Positions 11,676 to 24,735 of a stretch of DNA of 64,000 bases are shown here, piece by piece (the stretch's first letter is position 1; every line of letters starts with the position of its first letter). Position numbers and translations under genes: made by a program. The stretch spans positions 174,001 to 238,000 of the forward strand of contig VIIQ02000092.1 of assembly GCA_007449985.2 (NCBI GenBank), read 5' to 3'. The notes beneath the pieces were generated by a model, which saw nothing but the letters and a program-made list of their open reading frames with translations, ran no database searches and was not told the origin of the DNA. The stretch is from Desmodesmus armatus. Its lineage: Eukaryota > Chlorophyta > Chlorophyceae > Sphaeropleales > Scenedesmaceae.

Positions 11676-14600
11676 GTTGTGGCGGTTGGACCGGACGTCT
11701 GAGGGGTGGACGCTTCACTCCGCCCCTACGGCCTGGTCGAGTTGGTGGGGTTGGGTGTCTGAGTTTGATGCAAGCTCCTGCTAATGTACAGCTGCACAGT
11801 TGGCTGCTTGGTGGTTGGTTGGGTCGGTGGTTAGATCCTGCCGTGATAATGGATGCGTGTACCTGAGTTAGTCGCAGAGTTGGGATTTGTGGTGACAGGG
11901 TTTTGGCGTCGTGCCCCTATCTGGCCTTCCGACTTGCGGTTTGAGTTATTGGGCCAGTGATGCGGCCAAGGCAGCAGCTGTATGTACCTATAGGCCTTGC
12001 AAGGGCCTACTGTTGGCATGGGTGGGGTGGTGCATGCGGCAGTCTGCATCGCATTGCATCTGTTGGGTTTTGGCCAGAGCTTCTGAGTCATTGTGGCACT
12101 CTGATCACGTGCTGTCAACTGATCACGAGCTTTACTGCTGGACTCATTGTGTCTTCTGGGACATGCTGGATGCCGGCATGTTTCAAATCAAACCTGAGCA
12201 GGGCTCATGCTGCTGGCTGGCCTTTCCAAATGCTGTCCATACAAAGCGTAGTGCTTGTTGTTAACAACAACGTTGCTGGCTACAGTCTGGTTGGTGGCCT
12301 CAGCATGAGGTTGGCTGCAAGGACCTGGTTGGTATGTAATCCTATTGCAGCTACGTGCGTACAGGTTGCAGCTGATAGGCAGGCACTGTTGCTCAGATCG
12401 TGAGAACAGAAGAATGTGGGCAATGTCCCTTTCATTACCAGAGCCACAACCCATGTAGACAAATCAGCTCTAAAACAGCAAATCACTATACGGTACGATT
12501 CATGGAGAAACAACGGTGCTGCCATGCACACAGCATAAGGCATGCATGTTGCGCATGCACAGTTGTGAAGCTCAACAGGAGCAACAGTTATACTAGGTCA
12601 GGCCGGCGTTCAACCTAGTTCATCAAGTTCTTTCCAACTGCTGACAAACGGAGTTCCCTCATCACATAACTGACTACAACAGCTCACAATATGCACCCAG
12701 CACTGCGGGACGCCAGATGACGTTCACAAACACCGCTACAAGCCATAGCTCACTACACAAACCAACACACAATTAGACACATGCGGCGGCTACGGCAGCC
12801 GCACAACAGTACTTCGCAGCCATACAAAGCCACTGCGCTCACACCTTCCCCCACCCTGCTGCTATCATTGCGTTTTCCACCACACCCTGCGCTAGGTGAG
12901 CCAGCCAGCTCCACACCTTGCTCAAAAGCATGAAAGGCAGCTGTTGCTGAGGCTGTCAAAGCAGAGCGCACTCAAGAGGGCGGAGTACTACACAGCTGCA
13001 GCTTGGCACTTCATCTGAAAAGTGTGTGGGGCTGCGATTTGTTGTGCACGGTGCTAACACTTGGTTGCCACGACAGTCAACACCCCAAGAAGTGGTTGCA
13101 CAAGGCCCAGATCACTCGCAAGCCTTGGCAAACCATTTGCAGCTCGCACACTTCTGTGCCATAAACAGCAGATTGTGTCAGCTGGGAGTCTCCCACAGGC
13201 CACACTCTACAAGCCACACTCAACCACCACACCAAGCCAAACGACACAGTACGAAGCTGACAAGGGAACATCTAAACTCCACCAACACTCGACACTCACC
13301 CCACTCCAGCCAACTGACACAGCCCCTGAGCTGTGTGCAAACCAGACCAGTCCCTCATAACGTCTCAGAAGTGGGCCCCAAGTTGCAATGCCAAAAAACA
13401 GCGTGCAGGACATCAGGGTAGCAGCAGCAGCAAGCACAGGACGTAGAGTCCTGCCAAGTGCATGGACATGCCAGCCGTGTCTGCGCACATAGCCAGTCAG
13501 CTGGCCACAAGTCGCGCCGCAGCCAACCTCCGTGAGCTCTGCGCAAACTGACCTCAACGATAACAGGATGCGACCAAACAGGTGGCAGCGTACACCTGTT
13601 GTACGGAATTCAACAGGGCTTGCAACATCACAGTGCAAAAGCCAGCAACACCATGCCACCAGCATGCACCGACTGAGCAACACCGTGTCCCAGCTATGTC
13701 TCTCAGCCAAGGCCGCGCATTACAGCAAACAGCTCAAGGATAAGCCCAGGCAACAAACTGTGGCCCGGGTGTCCACCTTTCGACTGTCGGCAGCTGTCGA
13801 CGCATGGCCCTTGCTCTCAGACACCGAGTCAGGACGACTACGATGAAAAAAACACGACACAAACTCAACCATCACACTGTCGGTTGAGATCTCACACCTG
13901 CCACCAGCTCCAAACCCAGTTGACGGTTGACACTCTCTCTTGACACGACACCTCCTCCAGGTCAAACATGGTCAAACTGACTTTGATAAAGCCAGCTGCT
14001 GTTGTGACAGCAGCAGCACGATATCTGCATCGCCCTACCTGGCCGAAGGCCAAACAGAGGCAGACTCCCATCCACTACACTCCGCTTGCAGCAGTGCCAG
14101 CAGCCGCAGCTGCAGAAACATGCTTGTCGACGGCACCTGGCACAATGCCGGCAGCACAGTGAAGATGCTGCACAAAGGCTTCCAGAGGGGCAGGGAAAGA
14201 GGTAAAAACAGACACCCTGGCAAGCAACAGGCTCCTCACACACGAACAACGCTCCAGAAACCACGACGCCAAAACCCTCGCACTTGAGCTGATCAAGGGT
14301 GCCACAAGATTACACTGCAGGGCTTGTGCACGCTTGCTGACCCTAGGCTCGTTTGTCAGTGTAAAGCCCAACAATTGAACTCAGAGCGCCGCCCTAACTG
14401 CTGCGCTGCAACCACCGGGTGTATGACTCAGCCGCCTGCCTACTGCAGTGGCTGTGTGACTCGCAAGTCACAGAAATAACAGTGCAGTACCTTACGACAC
14501 AGTTTGGCCTTCCATATGCCTCACTCCCCTCCGCATTGCCCCTCCACTCAGACACCCCCTGCGCCGCATGTCGCAGCAGTGCCGCTACACCATCACTCAA

Positions 14601-16315
14601 CACCAACAGCAGCTCGCTCTGTGCTGCCAAGCCATTCCTGCACCTGGACTTGGGCTGTATGACCGGGACGCGATATTTCCTGAAGCAGCCATTAAATGCG
14701 AAAAGGCAAAGAAACCCTGGCCAGCATGCACGGCAGGTAACACGACCTGCCTGCAGCTGTGGCTATAGCCACACTCAAAAAGATGGTGTGCCAGTGTCAC
14801 CCTGAACGTAGCAAGCAGCATCACTGTTGGGTCCCTGCTGCTGCTGCCGACATGCAGGGAGGCTGCAGTTGTGCGCCAACATTTTGCATGTGCTGGGCAG
14901 AGGTCACATAGCCCCGCCTACCTCAAAAATACCTTAGTCAGCAGCTCCATCAATACGCAGACAGCGTGTGTATGTGTGCCAGCCAGACAATAGGACAAAT
15001 GATGCTGTGCGCAATGCAGAACTGAGCACCCGCCACAACCCCATGCTGCCCACAAACGGTACTTTCACCACAAACAGTGGCATAAACAAGGCTGGCTGCG
15101 TGACTGATAAATACAGCGCCCTCACTGCAGTTCCCACCCCCCGCCAGGTGATGGACTTCGAGTGACAGTGCGCCACAGACGGAACAGATCCTACACATGA
15201 GTGAGGCCCATGCAAGGCAGTGTGTGACGCAGCTGCTGGCCACATGGGCCCTGTGCGCACTCTTACAACCTGTCGTCAACCTTTATCAGAGCCTTATAAG
15301 CTAGCTGCATTGCGGTTTTGCACTGCTGCAGAGCCTTGCATGCATCACCACGATCGCCCAGCTGTCAGCACACACGCGCCATCAACACGCGCAGGGGCTG
15401 CGCAGTGGTACAGATCGCCACCCGCTTGCACGCTAGCTGCGCTCTGAACGCTGCCTGCGTTCGGAACGCTGCCCGCAGTCTGAACACTGCCGCCACTGTT
15501 CCAGGAATCGTGCGGCTGGAACAGATCGCCAACCCAATGCCAACACGCTGAACTGCGTTCTGGGCGCTGCTGCCGCTGTTCCAAAGGTTGTGCAGCTGAT
15601 ACGGATCGCCACCCGATCAGCTGCAAGATGTCTGCGTCTTGTGCGCTGTGCCTCTGTTACAGGCGTCGCGCAGCTGGTATAGATCGCCACCCAATTGGCG
15701 GAACGCTGCCTGCGTCCTGCACGCTGCTGCCTCTGTTCCAAGGTCAAGAGGCTGGTACAGGTCGCCACCCGCATGCCGACACACCACCTGCGGTCTGGAC
15801 ATCGCCTGTTGTTTGCGCATGCGTTCTGAAAGCTGCGCTGAGGGGGCTGTGCTGGACCCATGCAGACAACTGCAGGACTCAGCATGGCAGGACTGCGTTG
15901 TGCCTGCGCTGTGCTGGCATGCGTGCTGGGACACCGCATGATTGATGGTGTCGTATATCACCCCTGCAAGCGGGCAGGCAGACGGCACACATACATGTAC
16001 ATGAGTGCCGGTAGTCCAAACTGATACAGCACCAGTTGAGGGGCGGCAAGCTGTCCCGGCAACACATACTATGCATTACTGTGCTGCACTGTGACAGCAT
16101 GATGCAGGAAACACTGCAACACAAGGGATAATGTCCGCGCCCAGCAGGTGTGCATGCAGCCTGCTGATCACGTGACCACTGCAAAGCAGAGCATTACTTC
16201 TACTGCCCACAGCTGAAAGCGTAGAAAAGGACCCTAGCACCTGATCATCTGTCTGCAAGTAGCTGCAGCTCTGCAGGCAGATGTGACCCAGCACCTCGCA
16301 TCGTTGATCCCTCAC
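11676..16315. other. Long convergent 3' region between ACX (+) and the response regulator (-)
   Basis: No gene was recognised in 4.6 kb. Strand composition flips near 12.4 kb: TG-rich on plus before it, CA-rich on plus (TG-rich on minus) after it, as if two long 3' UTRs meet there. A TGTAA motif at 12335-12339 could be the ACX polyadenylation signal. A minus-strand frame of about 167 codons at 13.2-13.7 kb has no recognisable domain and is probably chance. The last exon of the response regulator, if one exists beyond 16316, would also lie here. Confidence 0.5.
15406..15775. repeat. Tandem repeat, five diverged units of about 80-110 bp
   Basis: A core reading approximately ctggtacagatcgccaccc recurs at about 15409, 15519, 15600, 15678 and 15754. 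Between cores are variants of ctgcctgcgt and gctgctgcc with a cca-gttcc segment. It lies beyond the 3' end of the response regulator coding region; function unknown. Confidence 0.85.
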
Positions 16316-19300
16316 CTTCAGAATAAAATCCAATAACTCATCCTCCACTGCCCCGCCCTGGCCCCCACCTCCAGCTGCGACGGCCCGCTGCTGCGGCGCA
16401 TCAAACACGTCGTCAAAGACGTTCCGGAAGTCAGGAGAGGCCGCAGCCGCTGCTGCCGCCGCTGCCAGCTGCTGCCCAGGTCGCATCGCCATCGAGCCGC
16501 CACCACTGCTGCCGCCCAGCAGCTGCTGCTGCCGCTGCGTTGCCGAAGCCGACATGCCTGCTGCTGCTGCTGCGGCAGGCTGCTGCATCCCAGCTGCCAT
16601 GGCTGCGCCCGGCAACCCTGCAGCGTACGGCCCTAGCCCACCGTTTGCTTCCTGCTTCAGCGGGACCCCTGCAAGTCCGGGCATCATCCCAGGGACTGCG
16701 CCTGCACCTGCTGCTGCTGCAGCAGGGGTGTGCAAGCCTTGCGGCCCCACACCACTTGGCGGCTGCGTATGCATTCCAGGCTGCCGCTGGGCCTGCGTTT
16801 GCTGCTGCTGATGTTGCTGCTGGGGACTGATGATGCCTCCCGAGCTGCCGCCGCCGCTGTTGGAGGGCATTGCCGCTGCTGCTGCTTGCTGCGCCTGGAA
16901 CATGGCCTGCATGTTGGCTGACATCATAGCCATGACGGCGGATGGGTCGCCAGGCATGCCTGCGACCCCAGCAAAGCACAGCACAGCACAGCACAGGACA
17001 GAACATTCAGTTTCGCATCCCTCCTTTCAACTGAGCATGCAAGCAAATGTTGGATGTTGGGGCGCATGCTCCCTGTTTATAGTCGTTGTGTTGGTCAACT
17101 GCATTGCTATTCCAGCTCGACACCTGAGGCGCATCAGCTGTCTGCTCCGAATAGCGATGCAGCTGACAAACACAGCAAAACAGTCAGGAAGGGTGCCCCA
17201 GCACTTGGTCATGAGCGCTCCACCTTCCCATGAAGAAAGCAGTCCGCATTGACTACTTCAGTCATCTAGCCCGGCAACAGGCATGCAAGCAGGGTGAAAT
17301 TGGGCAAGACTCACCTGGCCGCATGCCCGGCAGCTGCCCCATGGTATTCATGGCCATGCCTTGCGTTGCGACAGGCACGCCTGCCATGCCCGGCATGAGG
17401 CCCATCATGGCGGCATTGAAGCCTGCAGGACAGACATCAGCGCACACATGTCAGCACACCAGCACAGCTGCTGTCCATCCAGGTTGTGCTGCATCATGCC
17501 TTGTTCCTTTGCATGTGCAAGGCCTATTGTCACCATGCATGTGCAAGGTCTGCCGCCACCATGACTGCAGCCCACACCATTCCGCATCATCTGCACCACT
17601 TTCAAGCATCGCAGGAGGCAGCAACTGCAGCGACTGCGACTACTGGTGACGACAGTTGCAAGACCAGTAGCAGCACACAACAGCAGCACACACCTGACAT
17701 GCCAGGCAAGCCCATCATGCCTCCTGCAGCTGCAGCAGGCCCCATATTCGGCATGTGGTTCATACCAGGCATCCCTGCAAAAACGAGCACGACAACATGC
17801 AACACGGTCAGCCCAGCACGGCATGTACTCCATGGTAAATGGTGCTTTGTTGCGATGAGTTGTATCGGTGACTGCACTCAGCTGAGGCATGACAGCGGCA
17901 TCTTTGCCCAGCTGTGCTGGGGGTGGGCGCTGCATGCTTGCATACCAAACAACCACACGCCGACACTGCAACTGCCACCCATGAGGCTCTCTGACACGAA
18001 AGGGCACCCAGATAGTTCCAGTCCCTCGCGCTCCCTGACAGCACCCATACAACCACCAAGCCAGTCAACCATACGACACCCCCAAAGCCCAAAACCCAGC
18101 CTCTACCCACATCCATCCCATGGCAGCAGCTCGCATCGCACCTGTCATACCCCCCATGCCCATCAGCATGCCAGGCATCATGGCGCCCATGGGACTCAGC
18201 ATGCCCCCTGCAGGCATCATACCCATCAAGGACCCCATGCCAGCATCTGCTGCTCCCATGCCGCCAAGCTGCTGCTGCCCAGGTTGCTGCGGCGGCTGCT
18301 GCTGCTGCACCTGCTGCGGCTGCTGCATGAGCGGCTGCCCTGCTGCTGCCTGCTGCCCTGTGGCTACTGCTGCTGCAGCACCCTGCTGCTGCACCTGCAA
18401 CGCATCCATCACCTGCGAGGCAGATGCAGACAACGCAGATCCCCAGAACAAGACATGAGAAGCAGAGTTGTATCGAGTCTGTGTACGGCCTGGAGTGACC
18501 TATATGGACAGCCACTCTGACAGTACTGACAGCTCCTGCTGGCGTCTACTACGCAAAGCAACAGACAGCCATCCTGGCAAACAAAAGGTTAGAAGATACG
18601 AAGTGACGCATTGACCTGCCACCCAGGCTGATCACAGGCCTCACCTGCGTGCTGTTGCCCCACATCATCTGATTGCCGCCCATCATGCCCGCTGCTGACA
18701 TACCCAGCGCCGCTGCTGGGAAGCTGCCGCTGCCAACACCCGCTGCTGCAGCTGCAGCAGCACTAGCAGGACCGTTGGAGGACGGCCCTGCTGGCGCGTT
18801 CTGCTGCACGCGCTTGAGGTACAAGCGGTACTTTTGCAGGTGGCTGGCCACGTTTTCACGTGTGAGACCGTCCACCTTCATAAGTTCCAGGATCTTCTTG
18901 GGCACAGCCTCTGCACAGCACAGCACAGCATAACTTGACCAACCATGGGTTCGCATACCACGAGAACAATCTTGCGCTTTTCAATGACACAGAGCGCACT
19001 CGCACGAGGGGACACCCAGCTGGCGCATGGAGACTTGAACAGGTTGCTCCCGGAAACTGCACTGCACAAGCAGCCAGAGGTTGGGGAGGCTGCTGTTGCT
19101 GCAGTATAGTAAGCTGTGTGTGCCATCCTCGCCCAGCCAAGGCCAGCACTCACTGTCGATCCCTAGCTGGTTGACCGCATGCACGAACTGCTGGTGCATG
19201 TCCACGCTCCAGACCACGCGCGGCTTTTTGCTGGCTGCTCCCTCCTCCTCGCGCGCTGTCTGCTGCTTCAATACAGCACAGCAGAGCACGGCACGCAACA

Positions 19301-21109
19301 CAGGCAGCAGGCGCAAACTGTTCAGCACAGCGACAGTACCATGCAGACCAGGTCAACTTGCAGGAGCTGCCATCCTGTTTCTAATGTACTGACTTGCCTG
19401 ACACGAACGATTCGCACAAGCAGAATCCTGCGTGTCTTGCAGGGCACGCACATGCATGCATACATAGACCCCCGTGGAGCAGTTTTGCGACGGCTTGAGG
19501 CAAAAAAAATACCAGTGTTGGGGCGACAGCTGCCATGCATGCGTTGCTGGGCACTGCATGCTTGGCTGAGGTGTGTCTCACCTGCCCCTCATTGCAGCTG
19601 CCGTCCCTGCTGTGCACTGTGCGCTTGCGGTTGCTGTCAGCGTCCTGGTCGCCAGGAGCATCGTCGCTCTCAGCATCACGAGCCATCTGCACACAGCACA
19701 GCACAAGCACAGCGCAGCAGTCACGCCGACACTACGTGTTACAGAGGAAGTGTGTGGTCACTGTGCGGCAACAGTCGTACGTGACCCTACCACCTGCCAA
19801 CAGCATCTGCTGCCCAGGCGCAGCACGCCACCACCGCAAACCACACCGGCAACCACGTTGGCACGTGCAAGACAGCCTGAACCCCCGAGCTGCTGCAAGT
19901 CTGTCTCCCAACTGCGAACTTTGGCAACGTCCTGGCTGGCTTGCCGACTCTTCACATACCGTTGCGTTGTGCTTGCCGCGCCGCACCACGTGCTGCCATA
20001 TGTTTTTCAGCTCCTCAATGCGCACAGGCTTGATGAGGAAGTCACAGGCGCCATGTGTGACGCCCCGCATGACCGTGCTGTGCTCGTCGTTGGCAGACAT
20101 CACTGCAAGTCAAAACACGCGCCACGCCAGATGCGGCAGGTGTGGGCGCCCTGGTGTCAGCACAGTCTGCTGCACAGGCTGCTGCCTAGGCCGCTGCTGC
20201 AGATGTGTACACAGGCTGCTGCAGCTTTTACTGCGGACCCATAGAGTAGCCTGGAAGAGGCATGGAACAGGCCATACCCATGCTGCCCCTGAATTGGACT
20301 GCTGTGCCAATCCAAGCCGGAAAGAATGTTCCCATGATTGCAATCCTAACACCAACATAACGTTTGCCGCAGAGCGCCTTGTGGTGTGGGCGCCACATGC
20401 TGCTGCAGGCAAGAAGCTCCAATAGGCATCAGACAGCCACTCACTGATAACTGGCAGGCCCAGCTCCAGCCCCACAATCTCCAACAGCTTGAAGCCGTCC
20501 ATGTCTGCAGAAACGATGCATTTAACTTTAGTACCGGATTATGTTGCCGCCAGCCCGTGAGCAGGCTGGCGCCACCCCAAACACCACCGCCTGCATCTGC
20601 AGCACTTGCCCAAACGCATGCTGCTGGATTCCTACAGGCTACCAAGGACGGCTGAGGTGTGAAGCGTGATGCACGAAGGGTCAAGGCTGCCCCTAGGATA
20701 GGTGTATGCCTTGCAGCAGGTACTGCTTACCGGGCATGTAGACATCAGACAGCACTAGGTCGAAGTCCTCCTTCTTGCCACGCAGCTGATCAAGAGCTGA
20801 GGCTGCCGCTGAGCAAGTACATACTGCAGGACAACAACTGCGCGGGTCAGGACCGGCCCACAGAGCGAGCCATTCAATCGCAATGACTCACTGCAGAACA
20901 GCACCCACCAACCCACCTTCATACTGGCAGGCCCGCAGCATCTGTCCAATCACCATCAGACACACTGGGTCATCATCAACCAATAAAACGCGCAGTCCAG
21001 CTGGGAAGGGCTGCTTCTGGTTCGCCTGTTCGGTCTCCTTCCCTGCTGCCGCTGCTGCTGTGTCTTCAACACCATTGACCATATTGGTGATAACGCAAGT
21101 AATCGTCAT
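16316..21109 (-). CDS. Type-B (GARP/Myb) response regulator; 3' end uncertain
   Basis: Output of a histidine-kinase phosphorelay: a receiver domain fused to a DNA-binding GARP domain, acting in the nucleus. Exons (transcript order): 20917-21109, 20731-20823, 20445-20504, 19960-20102, 19582-19686, 19154-19262, 18645-18910, 18142-18412, 17694-17774, 17315-17422, 16316-16959. Receiver residues about 38-160: acidic pair in VDDDP (45-47), phospho-acceptor Asp91 in LVLSDVYMP, Ser118 in MMSAND, Lys140 in LIKPV, so it should be competent. GARP domain about 211-268: [47 protein letters not shown]. The rest is Ala/Met/Gln/Gly-rich, ending [11 protein letters not shown]. If the donor at 16310-16315 is not used the frame runs to a stop at 16076 (about 770 aa); otherwise a further short exon is missing. 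Exon 8-11 borders fit phase but are less sure than 1-7. Family membership is firm; a cytokinin role is not implied. Confidence 0.88.
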
Positions 21110-21682
21110 AAAGAAAAGGGGCTAGAATACCGGATGCATAGCTCGTGGTTGAAAGAAAATTCCGTGCCGATTGGAGGACTTGCAACAACGCGCATCCATA
21201 GCTTCGAGCAGATTTGCGTAGATCAATTTGCCGCGCGCCAAGCTCACATGCACCGCGCTAAACCCTTGGACCCAACCACCTCAAGTGATTTGCGAAGGTT
21301 ACCTACAGCGGTGTTGTGGGGCCAACACCAGTTTGAAATCATCTCATCCTTGTTGATTGCTACATCAGCACCCCTGCATCGCCCCCCACCACCACACAAC
21401 CTACAGCCACGATCAGCTCACCCCCAGTTGTCACCCACTGTTCAGCCACCCTTGCACCCATCAGACATGCCCTGTCTGTTCATCCCATTAACTGCCCTTC
21501 CCCTATCTGTTCTCTGTTCTTTCCCAGGAATAAGACTCGGTTGAGGCCAGGTCCCAAGTCACGGGATGTTGGTTGACCAGGTCCCAGGTTTCAAAGGGGC
21601 AACACAAAGACGAGGCCAAGCCGTCGGGTGATATGACAGTGATGAAAATTCTATAGTGTTTCTCTTGCACTGCTCGCCCATC
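21110..21682. promoter_or_regulatory. Divergent intergenic region, response regulator (-) / uL6 (+)
   Basis: About 570 bp separate the two start codons, so promoters of both genes must lie here. It is less repetitive than the introns. I see no convincing TATA box or other known element. The call is from gene orientation only. Confidence 0.5.
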
Positions 21683-24600
21683 ATGATGCGGCGTTTAGTC
21701 CTCGGCTTGCATATTGAAGGATGTGCAGCAGCCAGCGCTGCCAGACAGGTTGCACAGCTTGTTCCATGCTTGCAGCACTTCAATACCGTCGCACCTCATG
21801 CGTGCCAGGGCTGGACATATGGTGGGTTTGCTACTGCCAGATCACTGCTGTAGCTCTCTTAAGACAACTCCATCTCAGCACTCCGATGCTGTTCCTCTGC
21901 GGGTTGCAGGATGCAATGACGATGTAACGCACAAGGGCAGCTTGCCTACGCACAGCAGCGACACTACCACAAGCAGCAACAGCAGTGGCAACAGCCCAGG
22001 GTTGAGCAATGTGCAGCAGCAGCAGCATGCCACCTCCTATGTCCCAATCGGCCTGCCCTGTTCCACCACCAGTAGCGCCCTCAGTGAAGCTGAACGAAGC
22101 ACAGGGCGTCTATTCTTCACCAGCAGCAGCAGCAGTGCATGCACGCAGCAGCGGGCTCTGCACACCAGCAGTACTGGCCTCCATCAGCAGCAGGAGCAAC
22201 GTCCCCTACAGCTGCTTCGAAACCCGAGCCTACCTCTGCTACAGCAGCAGCACCAGCAGCAGTACCAGCAGGAACAGCAGGGTGCACACCAGCTGCAGCA
22301 GCAGCGAGGTGTCAAGCAGCTGCGGCCGTATGCAGAGGCTCCGAAGCCGCCCCCGCGGTTTTGGCGGCCCGACAAGGATGGGCGCATGAATCGCATGGTG
22401 GTGCGCATCCCTCCCCAAGTACAGGTGGCAGTGCAGGATGGACACCTGGTGGTCACAGGTGGGTGTTTTCCTGACCCTCCACTTGCTACTGTTATGAACA
22501 GAGAGAGAAGGAGGTTGTGCTTGTGTTGTGATGCTTGTATGGAACACGTATGGAACGTGCGTGGACCATTTGGAGCCACCGCACATGTATAAGACAGTTC
22601 CAAGGCTTACATTGGGGTGCAGCTGGCAGTTGCACATGCTGCTTGATGTTTGCTTGGTGAATGTCGGGCAGCAGCAGAAGCATTGCACAGCTGCAATGTC
22701 CAGCGTAGTCACAACAGGGATGTCCACATCTCTTCATAGTGCATTTTTTGTGTGTTAAGCAGATTTGTGCACTGTGTATTCTACTCGTCCAGTACATGGG
22801 TGTTTCCACCGGCAAGCAGACAGCACCCCTCCGAAGCTGTCCTTTCCTGACCCCAGTCGACTGTGCACGCTGCATTCAAGGTCTCTCACATGAAGATGCA
22901 TCTCGCGCGTGTGCTGCTCGCACATAGTGCCAACTGTTCCCACATTCTGGCAGGCAAGGTCGGCAGCACCTCTTTCACGCTGTCCACTCTTGACATCAGT
23001 TGATCACACATTCATTGACCCCTTCCCCATGTGTGTTGTTCCCACATGACCGCAGGCAAGGTGGGGAGTACCTCTCTCAAGCTGTCCACCCTGGACCCCA
23101 GTGGCCTAGTGGCATGGCGCTGCCTCAGCCAGTCAGCAGCAGCAGCAGCCGCGGGGCCCGGCACTGGCAGCCTCCTGCTGATGGTCAGCCCCAGCAAGCG
23201 CTACTGGCGCAGCATAAACACACACATCGACAACGCGGTGCATGGAGTCATGCAGGTGTGTCGTGGATGTTTGGGGGGTGGTCCAGGAGGGAAAAAGGGT
23301 GTTTCAGGAAGGGGGTGGGTGCATAAGATTTACAGGCGGCTTCAGCATGCATACACACATCGACAACGCGGTGCATGGAGTGATGCAGGTGTGTTTGGGG
23401 GCCCGTCTAGGAGGGAAGAAGGGTTGGGAGGGGCATAAGAGTGACATAGGAGTGAGGGTTTAGTTTACATGTAACTCTATGGGCTGCATTGCCCGTAACC
23501 CTCGGCTATGCAGTGGGTGCAGGGTGGTGGTCCCCGCCTAGAGCCCGTGTCTGAAGATGTGCTGCAACAACTCACCACCCCAACACAAACAAAATACATA
23601 ATTCAGTCATCTTGATGTGCTGTCTTGCCCGTTGTGCAGGGCTATTTGGTGGGCTTGACAGTCCAGGGTGTTGGTTAGCGCCTTGAGCCCGTGTCTGAGG
23701 ATGCGGTGAAGCAGCCATGAAAGCACGCAAGGGTGATGCTGCTGCACGCCACAAATCCGTGGCTCAGGATCGTTATGCAATCACTCACCACCCAAACATG
23801 GTTTGCGCAACACCATGCGGACTCAGTAACCGGTTTTCTCTGCCACCCCCCCCCCCTGCTCCCCTCCCCCCACCACCACCCACCCACCCGCAGGGTTATC
23901 TCGTGGGCTTGACGGTCCAGGGTGTCGGTTACCGCCTTGAGCCTGTGTCTGAGGATGTGGTGAAGGCAGCCATAAGGTCGCGCAGGGGTGACGCTGCAGC
24001 GGAGGACAGCAGCGTGAAGCGGCCGATGTTCTGGGAGCAGGAAGCAGAGAAGACCAACATCGCCTACCCACACAAGCAGCCTGCCAAGGCGATCAGGCTC
24101 AAGGTAAGTGTTGAGTGGCTGTGGGGGGGTGGGGTGGGGGTGGCGGGGGGGCTGGTGGTGGGGGGTTATCCCACATACCTGCTTGGTTGGTCACTCCAGG
24201 CTCACCCACACAAGCAGCCTGTCACGGTAGTCAGACTCACATACTAAGGTGTGTGTTGGTGGATGACTGGCACCCAGTAGATCCATGTGGTTCATGGAAG
24301 CATCTTTGCATGCAGCATGAGAAGGGCAGAGGTGGGGTGTATAGATTTGTGAGTCGGTGCACGAGCTTGTGCCTCTGAGCAGACATCCCCACATCTGACG
24401 AACGGCTTGCATATGTGGTAGGTGGTATTCAAGAGACAAGCCTGGTCACCACAGTGCTTTTGACTGTGCCGTGCCGTGCTGTGCCGTGCTGTGCTGTGCT
24501 GTGCTGCCAATGACAGGTTGGCTACACCAAGGCTGCCATCTTCCCACTGCCAGAGGGTGTGCTGGGCTTCTGTGTGAAGCCAACACTGATGTACCTTTAT

Positions 24601-24735
24601 GGGGTGGACAAGCAGTTGGTGACTAACACAGCAGCAGCGGTTCGCGCGGTGCGCAAGCCCAATGCGTACACGGGCAACGGCATTCAGCTGGTGGGGGAGA
24701 ACATACGGCTCAAGCAGCGTGCTGGCAGCAAGTAA
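21683..24735 (+). CDS. Organellar (probably mitochondrial) ribosomal protein uL6 with long Gln-rich extension
   Basis: Large-subunit ribosomal protein L6. Exons: about 21683-21821, 21910-22458, 23056-23255, 23894-24103, 24517-24735; they join in frame to about 437 aa, against about 180 in bacteria. uL6 features: RIPPQVQVAVQDGHLVVTGK (first beta strands), SLKLSTLDPSG, GYLVGLTVQGVGYRLEP, then YGVDKQLVTNTAAAVRAVRK and AYTGNGIQLVGENIRLKQ, matching the conserved GVDKQ...AA.IR..R.P..Y.GKGI end. The start MMRRLVLGLHIEG is Arg-rich and suits a mitochondrial presequence, but exon 1 is inferred from phase; 21656 and 21686 are alternative starts. Residues about 60-210 are Ser/Thr/Gln-rich. Divergence from bacterial and plastid L6 favours mitochondria; plastid is not excluded. 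The stop at 24733 is followed by a possible TGTAA signal at 25401-25405. Confidence 0.85.
22954..24240 (+). repeat. Decayed exon-end copies in uL6 introns
   Basis: The start of exon 3 (GKVGSTSLKLSTLD) is copied at about 22954 as GKVGSTSFTLSTLD in the upstream intron. The end of exon 3 (THIDNAVHGVMQ plus donor gtgtgt) is copied at about 23346-23390 in the downstream intron. The start of exon 4 is copied at about 23512 and 23640, the second with a stop after GYLVGLTVQGVG. The end of exon 4 (HPHKQP...) is copied at 24201-24240. Confidence 0.88.
24463..24506 (+). repeat. TGTGC/CGTGC pentamer tract before the uL6 exon 5 acceptor
   Basis: About eight pentamers (gtgcc, gtgct) end ten bases before the acceptor at 24516. 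It occupies the place of a polypyrimidine tract. The same kind of tract precedes several other acceptors in the window. Confidence 0.85.

Noticed and set aside
13207..13710. Open frame of 167 codons on the minus strand
   Set aside because: No recognisable domain, Cys/Trp-rich low-similarity sequence in TG-rich 3' region; typical of chance openings.
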